Positions 1-9,138 are shown, numbered from the stretch's first letter. The stretch is DNA of 64,000 nucleotides from Paenibacillus pedocola (GCF_031599675.1 NZ_CP134223.1:4092001-4156000), one strand, 5' to 3'. The notes: a model not told the origin generated them from the sequence alone. Numbers and translations are program-made.

Positions 1-1
1 G

Positions 2-865
2 AGCCTTGTGGAGGTGACTCATATCTTCTACGCAGCCTATCAGGACCGTCCAACTTGGGCAGAGCTAGTGCCTCCGAACCTCGCCATGCTGGTCAATGTA
101 GTAGAAGCCGTTGAACCGGCAGCACGCGGACTTCAGCACATCAGTCTGATGCAAGGCTATAAAGTATATGGCGCGCATCTGGGACCTTTCAAAACTCCGG
201 CACGGGAAACAGACGCCAATCATATGCCGCCTGAATTCAATATAGATCAGCAGAATTTCCTTGAGCAGCGGCAGGCGGGGAAACAATGGACTTGGTCTGC
301 GCTGCGCCCTTCCGTCGTATGTGGAGTCGCATTGGGTAATCCCATGAACCTAGCCATGGTCATTGCTGTCTATGCTTCTATGTCGAAAGAACTTGGCATC
401 CCCTTGCGTTTCCCCGGCAAGCCTGGAGCTTATCACAGCCTGCTGGAAATGACCGACGCCGGACTGCTGGCCAAAGCAACCGTGTGGGCCGCCACCGATA
501 AGCGCTGTGCCAATCAGGCTTTCAACATTACGAATGGCGACCTGTTCCGCTGGGACGAGCTGTGGCCAAAAATAGCCGCCTACTTTGAGCTGGAAACAGC
601 ACCGCCGCTTCAGATGTCATTGTCTGTTGTCATGGAGGATAAAGAGGCGTTGTGGGACGCAATGCTTAAAAAATACGATTTGATTCCGAATAGCTACCAG
701 AGTGTTTCTTCCTGGGCATTCGGGGATTTTGTTTTCTCCTGGGATTACGATTTTTTTGCGGACAGCAGCAAGGCGCGCCGTGCCGGCTTCCATGAGTTCG
801 TAGACACGGAGCTCATGTTCCAGGAAATCTTCGATCTCCTGCGTCAACGCAAAATCATCCCATAA
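2..865 (+). CDS. SDR-family NAD(P)-dependent oxidoreductase, PRISE-like (5' partial)
   Basis: The reading frame is already open at the window edge and ends with TAA at 863-865, so the N-terminus with the nucleotide-binding GxxGxxG loop lies outside. The visible part (about 287 residues) has the hallmark of the progesterone 5-beta-reductase/iridoid-synthase-like (PRISE) branch of extended short-chain dehydrogenases: GYKVYGAHLGPF followed by TPARETD, the place of the modified YxxxK catalytic motif. These enzymes are about 350 residues long and reduce enone-type carbonyls with NAD(P)H; the bacterial substrates are mostly unknown, so none is assigned. The gene converges on an HxlR-type regulator and shares a bidirectional terminator with it. 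The GTG at position 8 is internal, not the true start. Confidence 0.8.
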   Translation, partial: SLVEVTHIFYAAYQDRPTWAELVPPNLAMLVNVVEAVEPAARGLQHISLMQGYKVYGAHLGPFKTPARETDANHMPPEFNIDQQNFLEQRQAGKQWTWSALRPSVVCGVALGNPMNLAMVIAVYASMSKELGIPLRFPGKPGAYHSLLEMTDAGLLAKATVWAATDKRCANQAFNITNGDLFRWDELWPKIAAYFELETAPPLQMSLSVVMEDKEALWDAMLKKYDLIPNSYQSVSSWAFGDFVFSWDYDFFADSSKARRAGFHEFVDTELMFQEIFDLLRQRKIIP

Positions 866-891
866 ATCCCTTCCAGTCATCCTTAGATTGC

Positions 892-934
892 AACAAAACA
901 GCCGGTCTCTATATTAGAGACCGGCTGTTTTGTT
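892..934. terminator. Bidirectional intrinsic terminator between SDR and HxlR genes
   Basis: A perfect 20-bp inverted repeat (arms 892-911 and 915-934, loop TAT) starts with AACAAAACAGCC and ends with GGCTGTTTTGTT, giving a T-rich tail on either strand. The right arm includes the stop and last six codons of the HxlR gene, so the terminator doubles as coding sequence. Confidence 0.9.
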
Positions 935-1297
935 AATCCATTCGCGTTCAGACAATACAATAGCCTTGTCGCCATAAGTCCGTTCAATATGAGAATCTCC
1001 CCATCGGCACAGCAGGTGAAGAATGTCCCGCAGACTCCATCCGTATTCGGTCAACTCATACTCTACTCTTGGAGGAACTACATTGTAAGATATCCGGTGA
1101 ATAACACCATCGGCCTCCAATTCGCGCAGCTGCTGAGTCAGCACTTTCTGTGTAACGGCTGGCATAAGGGCCATAAGCTCGCCGTTGCGCTTCTTGCCAA
1201 AGGTAAGGAAGAAAAGAATAACCGGCTTCCACTTACCTCCGATTACTTCAAGCGTTGCTTCCACCGCGGTATTAAAGGTTTTGATCGGTTCAGGCAT
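914..1297 (-). CDS. HxlR-family winged-helix transcriptional regulator
   Basis: This 127-residue protein is a typical HxlR/YodB-type winged-helix DNA-binding protein: the opening TLEVIGGKWKPVILFFL, the recognition region with TQKVLTQQLRELEADG, and the wing with PPRVEYELTEYG are family signatures. Such dimers commonly sense reactive aldehydes, quinones or disulfide stress through cysteines. Here Cys occurs only in the C-terminal helix (LLCRWGD), so sensing by the usual N-terminal Cys is not evident. The ATG at 1295-1297 is chosen over an upstream start at 1354 because GGAGGTG lies just ahead of it. It converges with the SDR gene, a frequent partner of HxlR regulators, but no operator was identified. 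Confidence 0.88.
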   Translation of the reverse strand: MPEPIKTFNTAVEATLEVIGGKWKPVILFFLTFGKKRNGELMALMPAVTQKVLTQQLRELEADGVIHRISYNVVPPRVEYELTEYGWSLRDILHLLCRWGDSHIERTYGDKAIVLSEREWINKTAGL

Positions 1298-1364
1298 CGG
1301 TTCCGCACCTCCTGCCACTACCTTATCTCTCCTCCGCCCTATTGGCAAGCACAAAACATCCGGA

Positions 1365-2144
1365 TTACATCAGGCCGAATCCGCCGAAAGAAGCTTCGTT
1401 CTTCTCATTCCTGCGGTCCCCGACACTTACCTTCTGGTCCGCCGAATCCTCCTGGGTTAAGAACACGGACAGCAGCCGCACGTAATCCAGGGATTCCGCA
1501 AGCGGTACACCGGCTCCGTCAAATATATGCCTCCGTCCATCCATCAGCGAATAGATTTCAATCGTTTCAGCCGGTTCCCCATAAGCCTTGTGGCAAAATA
1601 CGTTGGACATATGCAGAAATCCGGTGATCACATCCTCGTTGCCGGACACCATAAATTTCTGTATGTTCAGGCAGCGTCCGCTAACCTCTGAATTCCAGAC
1701 CAGCTGAAAGATCATCGCCAGCTCAATAGCCAGCTCCGGGACCGGAATATGCCACTGCTCATAAAGCATTACCGGTATTTCCCGGATGTGATTGCATGTT
1801 GCTATCCGCATCAGTTCATCGCCCACCGCGGTCTTCACATCCCAATAATGCATCAGCGACGGAAAAGCATTCCCCTTTGGCGGCCAGCGCCGTTCAAGCA
1901 GAAATTGAATCGGCGTTTCCCGGCGCACCTCAGGCTGCAGACTGTAGAAATCGTTAAGCGTGTGGCCAATAGCATACTGCACCTGCTGTCTCCAGCGCGG
2001 GAGTGTGGTGGCTGCAGCTCCGCTGTCCGGTACTGCCGCCCCGCCCAGCATGATGTGCTCCATCCGGAAATCATTCAGCCGGGTATATTGTGTAACCGGT
2101 GCAGATGTTCTTCCCTCCGCCAAGCTTCCTGCCGCGCCGCCCAT
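1365..2144 (-). CDS. Uncharacterised protein co-transcribed with flavodoxin
   Basis: I do not recognise this family. It encodes up to 259 residues, soluble, without signal peptide or membrane segment; Trp and aromatic residues cluster in a central part (RRWPPKGNAFPSLMHYWD; MLYEQWHIPVPE). It begins two bases after the flavodoxin stop, with no convincing ribosome site of its own, so it is probably translationally coupled; an internal Met at residue 28 (MEHIMLGG) is an alternative start. It sits behind the Fur box at 2687-2707 and is therefore expected to be induced by iron limitation together with the flavodoxin. In B. subtilis the Fur-regulated ykuNOP operon also carries an unknown gene (ykuO) beside flavodoxins; homology could not be tested here. 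Confidence 0.7.
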   Translation of the reverse strand: MGGAAGSLAEGRTSAPVTQYTRLNDFRMEHIMLGGAAVPDSGAAATTLPRWRQQVQYAIGHTLNDFYSLQPEVRRETPIQFLLERRWPPKGNAFPSLMHYWDVKTAVGDELMRIATCNHIREIPVMLYEQWHIPVPELAIELAMIFQLVWNSEVSGRCLNIQKFMVSGNEDVITGFLHMSNVFCHKAYGEPAETIEIYSLMDGRRHIFDGAGVPLAESLDYVRLLSVFLTQEDSADQKVSVGDRRNEKNEASFGGFGLM

Positions 2145-2146
2145 CT

Positions 2147-2599
2147 TTAAGAAACCGCCGCGCAGGTCTCGGTAAATTGGCGCCCGAAATTCCGGCAGGC
2201 CTCTTTTTCCGCAGCATTCGGTCCGTATTCAATCTTCAGGCTGGCCTGAACAATCTCAGCTCCGCGTTCCTTCAGCTTCTCTTCAATCTGGTCCACCGCC
2301 CCGCAATAGATCGAATATCCGGTGTCCCCGCTTCCGAAGGCAGCGGCCTTGTAGGCAGATAGATCCAGCTCATCCAGCTCTTCGTAGAAGTCGAGGAATT
2401 CATCCGGCAACTCACCGTCACCCCAAGTATATGCACCCAGCAATACAGCCTCATAGTTCTTTATCTCAACCGCGTTGCAGTCGGTCACCGATTTCAAAAC
2501 GGCTTCTCCGCCCGCCTCGCGAATCCCTTCAGCAATCAGTTCAGCTATCTCTTCCGTATTACCGGTCAAGCTGGCGTATGCCACAAGCACCTTAGCCAT
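2147..2599 (-). CDS. Flavodoxin (iron-starvation type)
   Basis: A 150-residue flavodoxin. The FMN phosphate-binding loop is at residues 9-16 (ASLTGNTE), the 50s loop has LGAYTWGDGELPDEF, and the 90s loop has FGSGDTGYSIYCGAVD; these loops sandwich the isoalloxazine ring. Flavodoxins are low-potential one-electron carriers that replace ferredoxin when iron is scarce. That role is supported directly by the promoter: a Fur box overlaps the -35/-10 spacer about 90 bp upstream. The ribosome site is GGGGAGGACGG. It is first in a two-gene unit with an uncharacterised protein that starts two bases after its stop. Its length is usual for the short-chain flavodoxin family (YkuN/YkuP-like). Confidence 0.95.
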   Translation of the reverse strand: MAKVLVAYASLTGNTEEIAELIAEGIREAGGEAVLKSVTDCNAVEIKNYEAVLLGAYTWGDGELPDEFLDFYEELDELDLSAYKAAAFGSGDTGYSIYCGAVDQIEEKLKERGAEIVQASLKIEYGPNAAEKEACRNFGRQFTETCAAVS

Positions 2600-2678
2600 T
2601 TATTCCGTCCTCCCCAAGATAAACATGAAGTATAGTCATGGTCCTACTTCGTAAACGAAACCATGTTTTGCTATCCCC

Positions 2679-2708
2679 ATTCTATTTGATAATGATTCTC
2701 ATTGTCAA
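2679..2708 (-). promoter_or_regulatory. Sigma-A promoter overlapped by a Fur box (flavodoxin)
   Basis: On the minus strand TTGACA (2703-2708), an 18-bp spacer and TAGAAT (2679-2684) form a good sigma-A promoter. The plus strand of the spacer and -35 reads GATAATGATTCTCATTGTC (2688-2706), a close match to the 19-bp Fur box inverted repeat. Binding of Fe-Fur here would block RNA polymerase, so the flavodoxin operon should be derepressed in iron limitation. Confidence 0.9.
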
Positions 2709-2712
2709 TATA

Positions 2713-2760
2713 TAAAAAAAGCGAATAGCAGCCTGTCCTTCCAGCTGAAGTTCGCTTTTC
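2713..2760 (-). terminator. Intrinsic terminator downstream of VOC gene
   Basis: Minus-strand transcript from the VOC gene folds AAGCGAA...CAGC with GCTG...TTCGCTT (three-base internal loop) and is followed by seven Us. Confidence 0.75.
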
Positions 2761-2794
2761 TCCCCTAGGCCCATTGTATGGCTGATTCACAAGT

Positions 2795-3160
2795 TCAGTA
2801 GGCACCTTCCAGCAAGGTGATCCCGTTGCCGTCCGGATCGCGGAAATTCATTTCCTTGCCTCCATATTCCATCGTAACCGGCGGCTCGCAATCCAGCCCC
2901 CTGGCTTTAAGCTGAGCATAAGTTTCATCAAGGCTGCTGCAGGAGAACACCAGATTAACGACACCGGTTGTATGCTTGCCCCATTTGTTCTCGTCCCAGA
3001 TGATCAGACCCGGTACACCGCGTTCAAAGCCGATCTTCGCCCCGTCATTATTACCGAATCCCTCAAATGGAACAGGAATCCCCAGAATCTCTGCATAAAA
3101 TGCCGCAAGTGCCGCCGTATCCTTAGTGTACAGATTGATGCCTTCAAAAGCAGAAATCAT
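2795..3160 (-). CDS. VOC-family (glyoxalase/bleomycin-resistance fold) protein
   Basis: This 121-residue protein has the single-module vicinal-oxygen-chelate layout: N-terminal GINLYTKDTAALAAFYAEILGIP and C-terminal MEYGGKEMNFRDPDGNGITLLE, where the Glu near the C-terminus is a usual metal ligand. The family includes glyoxalase I, fosfomycin and bleomycin resistance proteins and many lyases of unknown substrate; nothing visible narrows the function. The ATG at 3158-3160 is preferred to the upstream start at 3259 because GAGGGG lies 8 bases before it and the upstream extension (KNPAAGKLSTIAG...) has no family likeness. It follows the AraC-type regulator gene on the same strand (about 100 bp), possibly co-transcribed. 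Confidence 0.85.
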   Translation of the reverse strand: MISAFEGINLYTKDTAALAAFYAEILGIPVPFEGFGNNDGAKIGFERGVPGLIIWDENKWGKHTTGVVNLVFSCSSLDETYAQLKARGLDCEPPVTMEYGGKEMNFRDPDGNGITLLEGAY

Positions 3161-3259
3161 AAAGTTCCCCTCTTTCTTCTCCTGTAATGTAAGCCGGACA
3201 CCGGCTATTGTAGATAGTTTACCTGCTGCCGGATTCTTTGTATTGCAAAAAAACGACAT

Positions 3260-4123
3260 TCACTGCCGTGCATAGGCCAATGCTTCCAGCGGAGTCCGGC
3301 CTGCATATCTCTTGAAGCTGTTGTTTAAATGGGACTGGTGGCTGTAACCATACGCATATACCAGATCCTGAACATTCCGGATGTGTGGTGATGGACGGCA
3401 TAAATTCAGCCATACATTCTGAAACCGGACGAGATCAGCTGTTTTTTTGGGCGAGATCCCGATATACTCCCGGAACAGCCGTTCAAGCTGGCGGCTGCTC
3501 AGACCTGTACTGCTCTCCAGTCCGCTTGCCGCCACGACTCCTTTATGGTGGAGAATGGTATGTATGGCATTCATCAGCCCGTTATTGCTGGTTCGCGCCT
3601 GGTCCAGCCGGTGCAGCAGATAGTACTCAGCTGCAGCAATGCGTTCCCCCAGCGTCCGGGTTTCGGGCAGCCTGTCGCCTAATTCCCTGCGGAACGACCG
3701 GAAGTATTGCTCCACTTCACCGCTAAAGTTCAGCACATCCCTCAGATGATCATCCGCAAACAGATGCACCGCCCAGAAATGAAAACGGATGGCAAAGCGT
3801 ACCTTCGGTTCCGGCATCCCCGATGCTTCAACTTCAAACGGCGTATCATTAATCCCGCAAAAAAAACCTCCGGCAGCGCCTGAAGCTGCATCCCACTCCC
3901 AAATGATGTCCATGCAGGTATCAGGTATGATCATTTCCCGCGTTGTCAGCGAACTGGGCGGCTGGTCCAGCTGAGCAGCAGGCCCCACAGTCTGACCGTC
4001 CAGCTCCCCCGTAGTGCCCCAGAAACAGCGGATATACGGCTGCAGCGCCTTGCATGGAGTGAACTCTCCGGCTCCATCCGGTCTTGCCGTTATCGGATAA
4101 TATAGCTTAGCAAGGTTATACAT
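3260..4123 (-). CDS. AraC-family transcriptional regulator
   Basis: The 287-residue protein has an N-terminal sensor-like domain (opening with LAKLYYPITARP and containing PDTCMDIIWEWD and RFHFWAVHLF, as in the DUF6597 class) and a C-terminal pair of helix-turn-helix motifs: VVAASGLESSTGLSSRQLER and the AraC signature ending in YGYSHQSHLNNSFKRYAG. It probably binds DNA as an activator of adjacent genes such as the VOC gene downstream. The ATG at 4121-4123 (MYNLAKLYY) is chosen because GGAGG lies about 10 bases upstream, rather than the distal start at 4177. The ligand is unknown. Confidence 0.85.
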   Translation of the reverse strand: MYNLAKLYYPITARPDGAGEFTPCKALQPYIRCFWGTTGELDGQTVGPAAQLDQPPSSLTTREMIIPDTCMDIIWEWDAASGAAGGFFCGINDTPFEVEASGMPEPKVRFAIRFHFWAVHLFADDHLRDVLNFSGEVEQYFRSFRRELGDRLPETRTLGERIAAAEYYLLHRLDQARTSNNGLMNAIHTILHHKGVVAASGLESSTGLSSRQLERLFREYIGISPKKTADLVRFQNVWLNLCRPSPHIRNVQDLVYAYGYSHQSHLNNSFKRYAGRTPLEALAYARQ

Positions 4124-4365
4124 CACGATTCCGCCTCCGCTTTCCCCCGTTATACAGCTACTCCTGATCATACACAATCCATGACGCCAGCGCCAGATTA
4201 CGGGCGTTCTAAGAAATCTTCCCGGTATATTTGGAAATATTATGTACCAGACTTAGTAAGGACAGACTGACAATAGTCGCAGCTTTGCAACCTTTTTGTT
4301 TGTAGCCTCCGGGTTAAATGTTGTACAATAAAGGCTAAATGAATTTTTTGAAGGATGGATAAAAG

Positions 4366-5229
4366 ATGTATATAGCAGGCGATTGGAAAGACTACGAAGT
4401 TATGGATACCGGAGGCGGAGAAAAGCTGGAACGCTGGGGCGATATTATCCTGCGCCGTCCGGACCCGCAGATTATCTGGCCCCTGGCAAATGAGACAGCC
4501 AAGTGGCGCGATGTGCACGGACACTATCACCGCAGCTCCGCCGGCGGCGGACAATGGGAAATGAAAAAAACGATTCCGGACGACTGGAAGATCAGCTACG
4601 GTAAGCTGAAGTTCCACCTGCGTCCGACCAACTTCAAGCATACGGGCTTATTCCCCGAACAAGCGGCTAACTGGAGCTGGATGATGGACAAGATCGCCGG
4701 AGCGAACCGTCCGATCTCTGTACTCAACCTGTTCGCTTATACCGGCGGAGCAACTGTGGCAGCAGCCAGTGCGGGAGCTTCTGTCGTGCATGTGGATGCA
4801 GCCAAAGGCATGGTGCAATGGGCCAAGGAAAATATCCAGCTGTCCGGTCTTAGCGAACGTCCGGTCCGCTTCATTACGGACGATGTATTCAAATTTGTGC
4901 AGCGCGAACAGCGCCGGGGCAGCAAATATGACGCAATCATCATGGACCCGCCTTCTTACGGCCGCGGCCCGGGAGGCGAAATGTGGAAGCTGGAATCCAG
5001 CCTCTATCCGTTCCTCGAAAGCTGTATGGAAATCATGAGTGACAGACCGCTCTTCATGCTGATCAATTCCTATACAACAGGCATTTCGCCGACCGTTCTG
5101 CGGAATATGCTCTCCATGACCATGGGCAAACGCTACGGCGGCAAGCTGACTTCCGGTGAAATCGGCCTGCCGATCACTTCCTCCGGCATGAACCTGCCTT
5201 GCGGAATTTTGGGCCGCTGGGAGGCGTAA
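4366..5229 (+). CDS. Class I SAM-dependent methyltransferase (RlmI-like)
   Basis: A 287-residue protein with a Rossmann-type methyltransferase core: SAM-binding motif I LNLFAYTGGATVAAASAGA (about residues 124-142), acidic motif II VVHVDAAKGMVQWAKEN, and the target-base motif DPPSYGRG (about 206-213). DPPSYG is typical of RNA m5C/m2G methyltransferases of the RlmI/RlmK kind; the N-terminal PUA domain of RlmI is absent, so the RNA target is uncertain. The gene lies three bases upstream of an RluA-type pseudouridine synthase, an arrangement consistent with two RNA-modification enzymes in one transcript. The start is the ATG at 4366 preceded by AAGGATGGATAAAAG. Confidence 0.88.
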   Translation: MYIAGDWKDYEVMDTGGGEKLERWGDIILRRPDPQIIWPLANETAKWRDVHGHYHRSSAGGGQWEMKKTIPDDWKISYGKLKFHLRPTNFKHTGLFPEQAANWSWMMDKIAGANRPISVLNLFAYTGGATVAAASAGASVVHVDAAKGMVQWAKENIQLSGLSERPVRFITDDVFKFVQREQRRGSKYDAIIMDPPSYGRGPGGEMWKLESSLYPFLESCMEIMSDRPLFMLINSYTTGISPTVLRNMLSMTMGKRYGGKLTSGEIGLPITSSGMNLPCGILGRWEA

Positions 5230-5232
5230 GCC

Positions 5233-5979
5233 ATGAATATTCAGCATGGCAGCGCTGGTGAAGAGCCGTACAGCGGACAATCCCGCTTCGAGGTATTGTT
5301 TGAAGACAATCACCTGTTAGGCATTGTAAAGCCCGTTAATATTCCCGTGCAGGAAGATGCAACCGGGGATCCCGATCTGCTGACCCTGCTCAAAGAAGAT
5401 GTGAAGGAACGTTATAATAAGCCCGGCAATGTATATATGGGCCTCGTTCACCGGCTGGACCGTCCTGTAGGCGGCGCGATGATCTTCGCCAAAACCTCCA
5501 AGGCGGCTTCCCGGCTCTCCGAGAGTGTCCGTACCCACGCCTTCCGTAAGGTCTATCTGACCGTTGTCCACGGCAAGCCTTCCGCTTCCCAAGGACGCCT
5601 GGTCAATACGCTGCTGAAGGACGCCAAGAGCAACACCGTCACCATTGTCCGCAAAGGTACACCCGGCGGCAAGGAAGCGATTCTTGACTATACGGTTCTT
5701 GGCAGTGCTGAGGGCTTCAGCCTGCTGAAGATCGATCTGCTGACCGGACGCTCACATCAGATCCGGGTGCAGCTGAGCGGCATCGGCTGCCCGCTGTTCG
5801 GCGACCAGAAATACGGCTCCGCCGTGAACAGACCGGGCCAGCAAATCGCCCTCTGGTCATCACTCGTCGGCTTTCCGCATCCGGTAACCAAAGACGATAT
5901 CGAACTGATTTCATTACCGCCCCAGACCCATCCCTGGAGTCTGTGGCCCCAGCAATTGCAAAAGCAGGCCATCCGCTGA
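5233..5979 (+). CDS. RluA-family pseudouridine synthase
   Basis: A 248-residue pseudouridine synthase with no S4 domain. The catalytic block is VHRLDRPVGGAMIFAKTSKA, whose Asp attacks the target uridine, followed by LLTGRSHQIRVQL and GCPLFGDQKYG, all RluA-family signatures. It isomerises uridine to pseudouridine in rRNA or tRNA; which position is modified cannot be read from sequence. It begins three bases after the methyltransferase stop and ends at a strong terminator, so the two form a unit. The ATG at 5233 is chosen because the upstream gene blocks an earlier start. Confidence 0.92.
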   Translation: MNIQHGSAGEEPYSGQSRFEVLFEDNHLLGIVKPVNIPVQEDATGDPDLLTLLKEDVKERYNKPGNVYMGLVHRLDRPVGGAMIFAKTSKAASRLSESVRTHAFRKVYLTVVHGKPSASQGRLVNTLLKDAKSNTVTIVRKGTPGGKEAILDYTVLGSAEGFSLLKIDLLTGRSHQIRVQLSGIGCPLFGDQKYGSAVNRPGQQIALWSSLVGFPHPVTKDDIELISLPPQTHPWSLWPQQLQKQAIR

Positions 5980-5998
5980 CGGATGACCTGCTTTTTTT
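5962..5998 (+). terminator. Intrinsic terminator after pseudouridine synthase
   Basis: Arms 5963-5975 and 5980-5992 pair with one mismatch around a CTGA loop and are followed by seven Ts. The left arm is inside the last codons of the gene. Confidence 0.85.
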
Positions 5999-6037
5999 AT
6001 AGGAATTCATTCTGTTCAAGATTTCAGATCATTGTAA

Positions 6038-6469
6038 TTACGGCGTAGAACCTTCGGGTGCCGGAGCAACCGCCATCTTGCCCATTAGATAAAGCAGCAG
6101 CTGCTGGTTATGAGACGAAATCGGGTCAAGCGCTTCGGCAAAAAAATCACTGCGGATCTTGAGGCCCCGTTCAGTCTCCCTCTTCCCGACCTCCGTAATA
6201 CTAACCCATACGATCCGCCGGTCACCGGCATCACGTTCACGGACAATCAGTCCGTTTTTCTCCATCCGGTCTAGGAGCATAGTTACCGCTGCCGGGCTAG
6301 TTGCCAGATGCGGAGCCAGATCAGAAGGTTTCATTGAGTCACGTTCCTGAAGCAGTTCCAGTACGGTGAGCTGGGCATCCGTCAGTGTAGGGGCAAGCTT
6401 GCTGTCCATATGTAGTTTATAGTCTTTCAATATTTTATGCCAGATTTTACTGAATTCAGAGGAGTGCAC
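6038..6469 (-). CDS. MarR-family transcriptional regulator
   Basis: A 143-residue MarR-type protein. The winged helix is clear: LTDAQLTVLELLQERDSMKPSDLAPHL as first helices, TSPAAVTMLLDRMEKNGL as recognition helix and RDAGDRRIVWVSITEVG as the wing with the conserved DxR. MarR dimers usually repress genes for drug efflux or stress responses and are released by small phenolic ligands. No neighbouring transporter is divergently placed; it stands alone, facing the RluA gene and following the parC terminator region, so its targets are unknown. Confidence 0.9.
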   Translation of the reverse strand: MHSSEFSKIWHKILKDYKLHMDSKLAPTLTDAQLTVLELLQERDSMKPSDLAPHLATSPAAVTMLLDRMEKNGLIVRERDAGDRRIVWVSITEVGKRETERGLKIRSDFFAEALDPISSHNQQLLLYLMGKMAVAPAPEGSTP

Positions 6470-6605
6470 ACGTATTCCTTCCTTTCCCTGCGGATCTCTA
6501 TCCGGTATACCTACATTTTCGAGAAAAAAATTCCATTTCCTGCAAAAGAAAAAAATAAAAATGTGTTACAGTCCTCCGTTACCAGGGAGTAGTTAGTTCT
6601 GAGTC

Positions 6606-6657
6606 ATTTAAAACGGCGCGGCAGCCAGCTCTTAGAGAGCGGCCGCACACGCCGTTT
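6606..6657 (-). terminator. Intrinsic terminator downstream of parC
   Basis: AAACGGCG (6611-6618) pairs with CGCCGTTT (6650-6657), with further GC pairing inside; on the minus strand the hairpin is followed by TTTTAAAT. Confidence 0.7.
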
Positions 6658-6687
6658 GGGGTTTATATCTATGTGTGTTGATCCGGA

Positions 6688-9138
6688 TTATTTAATCGCC
6701 GGGTAAAGCGTAAGGATCTCATCCTTCTTCTCCACAGGAACTAGCTGTTTGCCTGTAGAACGCCGCTCACTCAGCGGTGCAGCTTCTGAAGAGAGGGTGT
6801 GTACAAGTCCATCGCGGGTTATTGCGATAAGTTCCAGCGGTTCCTTGCAGTGGAATGCGCCTGCGATCCGGCTGCCGTTCGGCCGGACACGCTTGCCTTC
6901 CTTGAACTCGAAGGTCGGCATGCCCTTGCCTCCGCGGCTCTGTGAAGGATAATCCACCAACAGGGTACGCTTGGCGTAACCGATATCCGTGACGGCGAGA
7001 ATCTCTCCCTCATCTTCACTGACCCAGAAGCAGGATACTACTTCATCGCCCTCGCGCAGCTGAATGCCTCTTACCCCGCTGGCCACACGGCCCATCGGAT
7101 TCACTTCATTTTCTTTGAAACGGATGCTCATCCCTTCACGGGTTACAAGTACAATGTCCTTGTCTCCGCTGCTCAGCGCCACTGTAATGATCTCGTCACC
7201 TTCAGCGACCTTGCAGGCCGCAACGGCTCCGGAACGGCTGGTAGAGTACTCCTTGAGCTCCGTACGCTTCACCTGGCCCTTGCGGGTGACGAATACAAGA
7301 CTGGCATTCGGATCTTCCAAATTCGGGGCCGGCAGTACACTGACGATGCTGTCGCCTTTAGCCAGACCAATGACGTTAACGACCGCAGTCCCCGGCTCTT
7401 TCCACTTGAATTCCGGTATCTGGTGAACCGGCAGCAGGAAGTACTGGCCCTTGCGGGTAAAGATAAGCAGGCTGTCCCGGGTATTCAGATCGAGCAGCTT
7501 GACGATATGATCGCCTTCCTTAACGCCCGAAGCATGCCGTTCGCCGCCTGATCGTGTAAAGGACAGCATGCTGGTGCGTTTGATATAACCGTCAGCTGAC
7601 AGCGCCACCAGGACATCCTCTGCGTTAACCAGCACTTCGAGGCTGACTTTCAGCTCTTCGACCTCGCCTTGAATCAACGAGCGGCGGTCGATGCCGTATT
7701 TGTCGCGGATCTCAAGTAATTCCTTGCGGATAACGGCCACCAGCTTCTTGTCACTGTCGAGAATGCCGCGCAGCGTGGCAATCCGGGCCATCATTTCGTC
7801 CAATTCCTTCTGGAGCGAGTGAATCTCCAGGTTCGTCAGACGATACAGCTGCAAGGTAAGGATGGAATCAGCCTGACGTTCACTGAAGCCAAACATCCAG
7901 ACCAGGTTATTCTGGGCATCCTGGCGGTTCTTGGAAGCCTTAATCGCTGCAATAACTTCATCCAGAATGTTGAGCGCCTTGACCAGCCCTTCGAGGACAT
8001 GAGCACGGTCTTCTGCACGCTCCAGGTCAAACTGGGTGCGGCGGGTAACAACTTCGCGCTGGTGGGCGATATAAGCCTCCAGGATCGCTTTGAGCCCGAG
8101 CTGCTGCGGCGCCTTGTTGACGATCGCCACCATGTTGAAGTTATAAGTAACCTGCAGATCGGTTTTCTTGAGCAGGTAAGCCAGAACACCTTGAGCATCC
8201 GCTTCCTTCTTCAGTTCTACCACAATACGCAGGCCATCCCGGCCGCTCTCGTCCCGCACTTCTGCGATACCGTCGATCTTCTTCTCCAAACGGATATTCT
8301 CCATCGAGGTAACAAGACGCGATTTCACGATCTGGAACGGCACCTCGGTAATGACAATCTGCTGCTTGCCGCCGCGCAGATTCTCGATCTCGGTCTTGGA
8401 GCGCAGGTAGATCCGGCCTTTGCCGGTGCGGTAGGCATCAATGATTCCGTCACCGCCCATAATTGTCCCGCCAGTGGGGAAATCAGGGCCTTTGATAAAG
8501 GTCATGATGTCTTCCAGTTCGATGTCCGGCTTCTGCATCACGGCGATGCAGGCGTCGATAACCTCACGCAGATTATGCGGCGGAATCTCCGTAGCGAAGC
8601 CGGCAGAAATTCCGCTCGTGCCGTTAACCAGAAGATTCGGATACCGTGAAGGTACAACTACCGGCTCCTTCGCGGTGTTGTCAAAGTTGTCTTTGAACAG
8701 CACAGTCCGCTTCTCAATGTCACGCATCATCTCCAGGGCGATCGGTGACAGGCGGGCTTCTGTATACCGCATCGCTGCCGCCGGGTCATCGTCCATGGAT
8801 CCCCAGTTGCCATGCCCGTCTACAAGCACATGCCCCATCTTCCAGGGCTGCGCCATACGGACCATACCGTCATAGATGGAGGAGTCCCCATGGGGATGAT
8901 AATTCCCCATTACGTCCCCTACGGTTTTGGCCGATTTGCGGTACGGCTTGTCCGGGGTATTGCCGGAGTCGTACATGGCGTACAGAATCCGGCGCTGCAC
9001 GGGCTTCAGCCCGTCCCGCACATCGGGGATTGCCCGGTCCTGAATGATATATTTAGAATACCGGCCAAAGCGGTCACCGACGACCTCTTCCAGAAAAGCC
9101 GGCGAAAATTGTTCTGATAAACTGCTCACTTGGCTCAC
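6688..9138 (-). CDS. parC: DNA topoisomerase IV subunit A
   Basis: An 816-residue type IIA topoisomerase breakage-rejoining subunit. The N-terminal domain has [15 protein letters not shown] and the active-site tyrosine Y125 in [10 protein letters not shown]; the C-terminal half carries the six-bladed beta-pinwheel typical of GyrA/ParC (blades with [11 protein letters not shown] and [11 protein letters not shown]). The quinolone-resistance region reads [10 protein letters not shown] (81-90), with the sensitive-type serine at 86. No GyrA-box (QRRGGKG) is seen, which with the adjacent ParE-type subunit supports ParC rather than GyrA. With ParE it decatenates daughter chromosomes. The start is GTG (9136-9138) preceded by GAGG. 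Unusually, 330 bp including a dispersed repeat separate it from parE. Confidence 0.95.
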   Translation of the reverse strand: MSQVSSLSEQFSPAFLEEVVGDRFGRYSKYIIQDRAIPDVRDGLKPVQRRILYAMYDSGNTPDKPYRKSAKTVGDVMGNYHPHGDSSIYDGMVRMAQPWKMGHVLVDGHGNWGSMDDDPAAAMRYTEARLSPIALEMMRDIEKRTVLFKDNFDNTAKEPVVVPSRYPNLLVNGTSGISAGFATEIPPHNLREVIDACIAVMQKPDIELEDIMTFIKGPDFPTGGTIMGGDGIIDAYRTGKGRIYLRSKTEIENLRGGKQQIVITEVPFQIVKSRLVTSMENIRLEKKIDGIAEVRDESGRDGLRIVVELKKEADAQGVLAYLLKKTDLQVTYNFNMVAIVNKAPQQLGLKAILEAYIAHQREVVTRRTQFDLERAEDRAHVLEGLVKALNILDEVIAAIKASKNRQDAQNNLVWMFGFSERQADSILTLQLYRLTNLEIHSLQKELDEMMARIATLRGILDSDKKLVAVIRKELLEIRDKYGIDRRSLIQGEVEELKVSLEVLVNAEDVLVALSADGYIKRTSMLSFTRSGGERHASGVKEGDHIVKLLDLNTRDSLLIFTRKGQYFLLPVHQIPEFKWKEPGTAVVNVIGLAKGDSIVSVLPAPNLEDPNASLVFVTRKGQVKRTELKEYSTSRSGAVAACKVAEGDEIITVALSSGDKDIVLVTREGMSIRFKENEVNPMGRVASGVRGIQLREGDEVVSCFWVSEDEGEILAVTDIGYAKRTLLVDYPSQSRGGKGMPTFEFKEGKRVRPNGSRIAGAFHCKEPLELIAITRDGLVHTLSSEAAPLSERRSTGKQLVPVEKKDEILTLYPAIK

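Noticed and set aside
4648..5313. 221-codon open frame on the minus strand
   Set aside because: Shadow of the methyltransferase gene, which has clear SAM-binding motifs.
7819..8649. 276-codon open frame on the plus strand
   Set aside because: Shadow of parC with no protein-like features.
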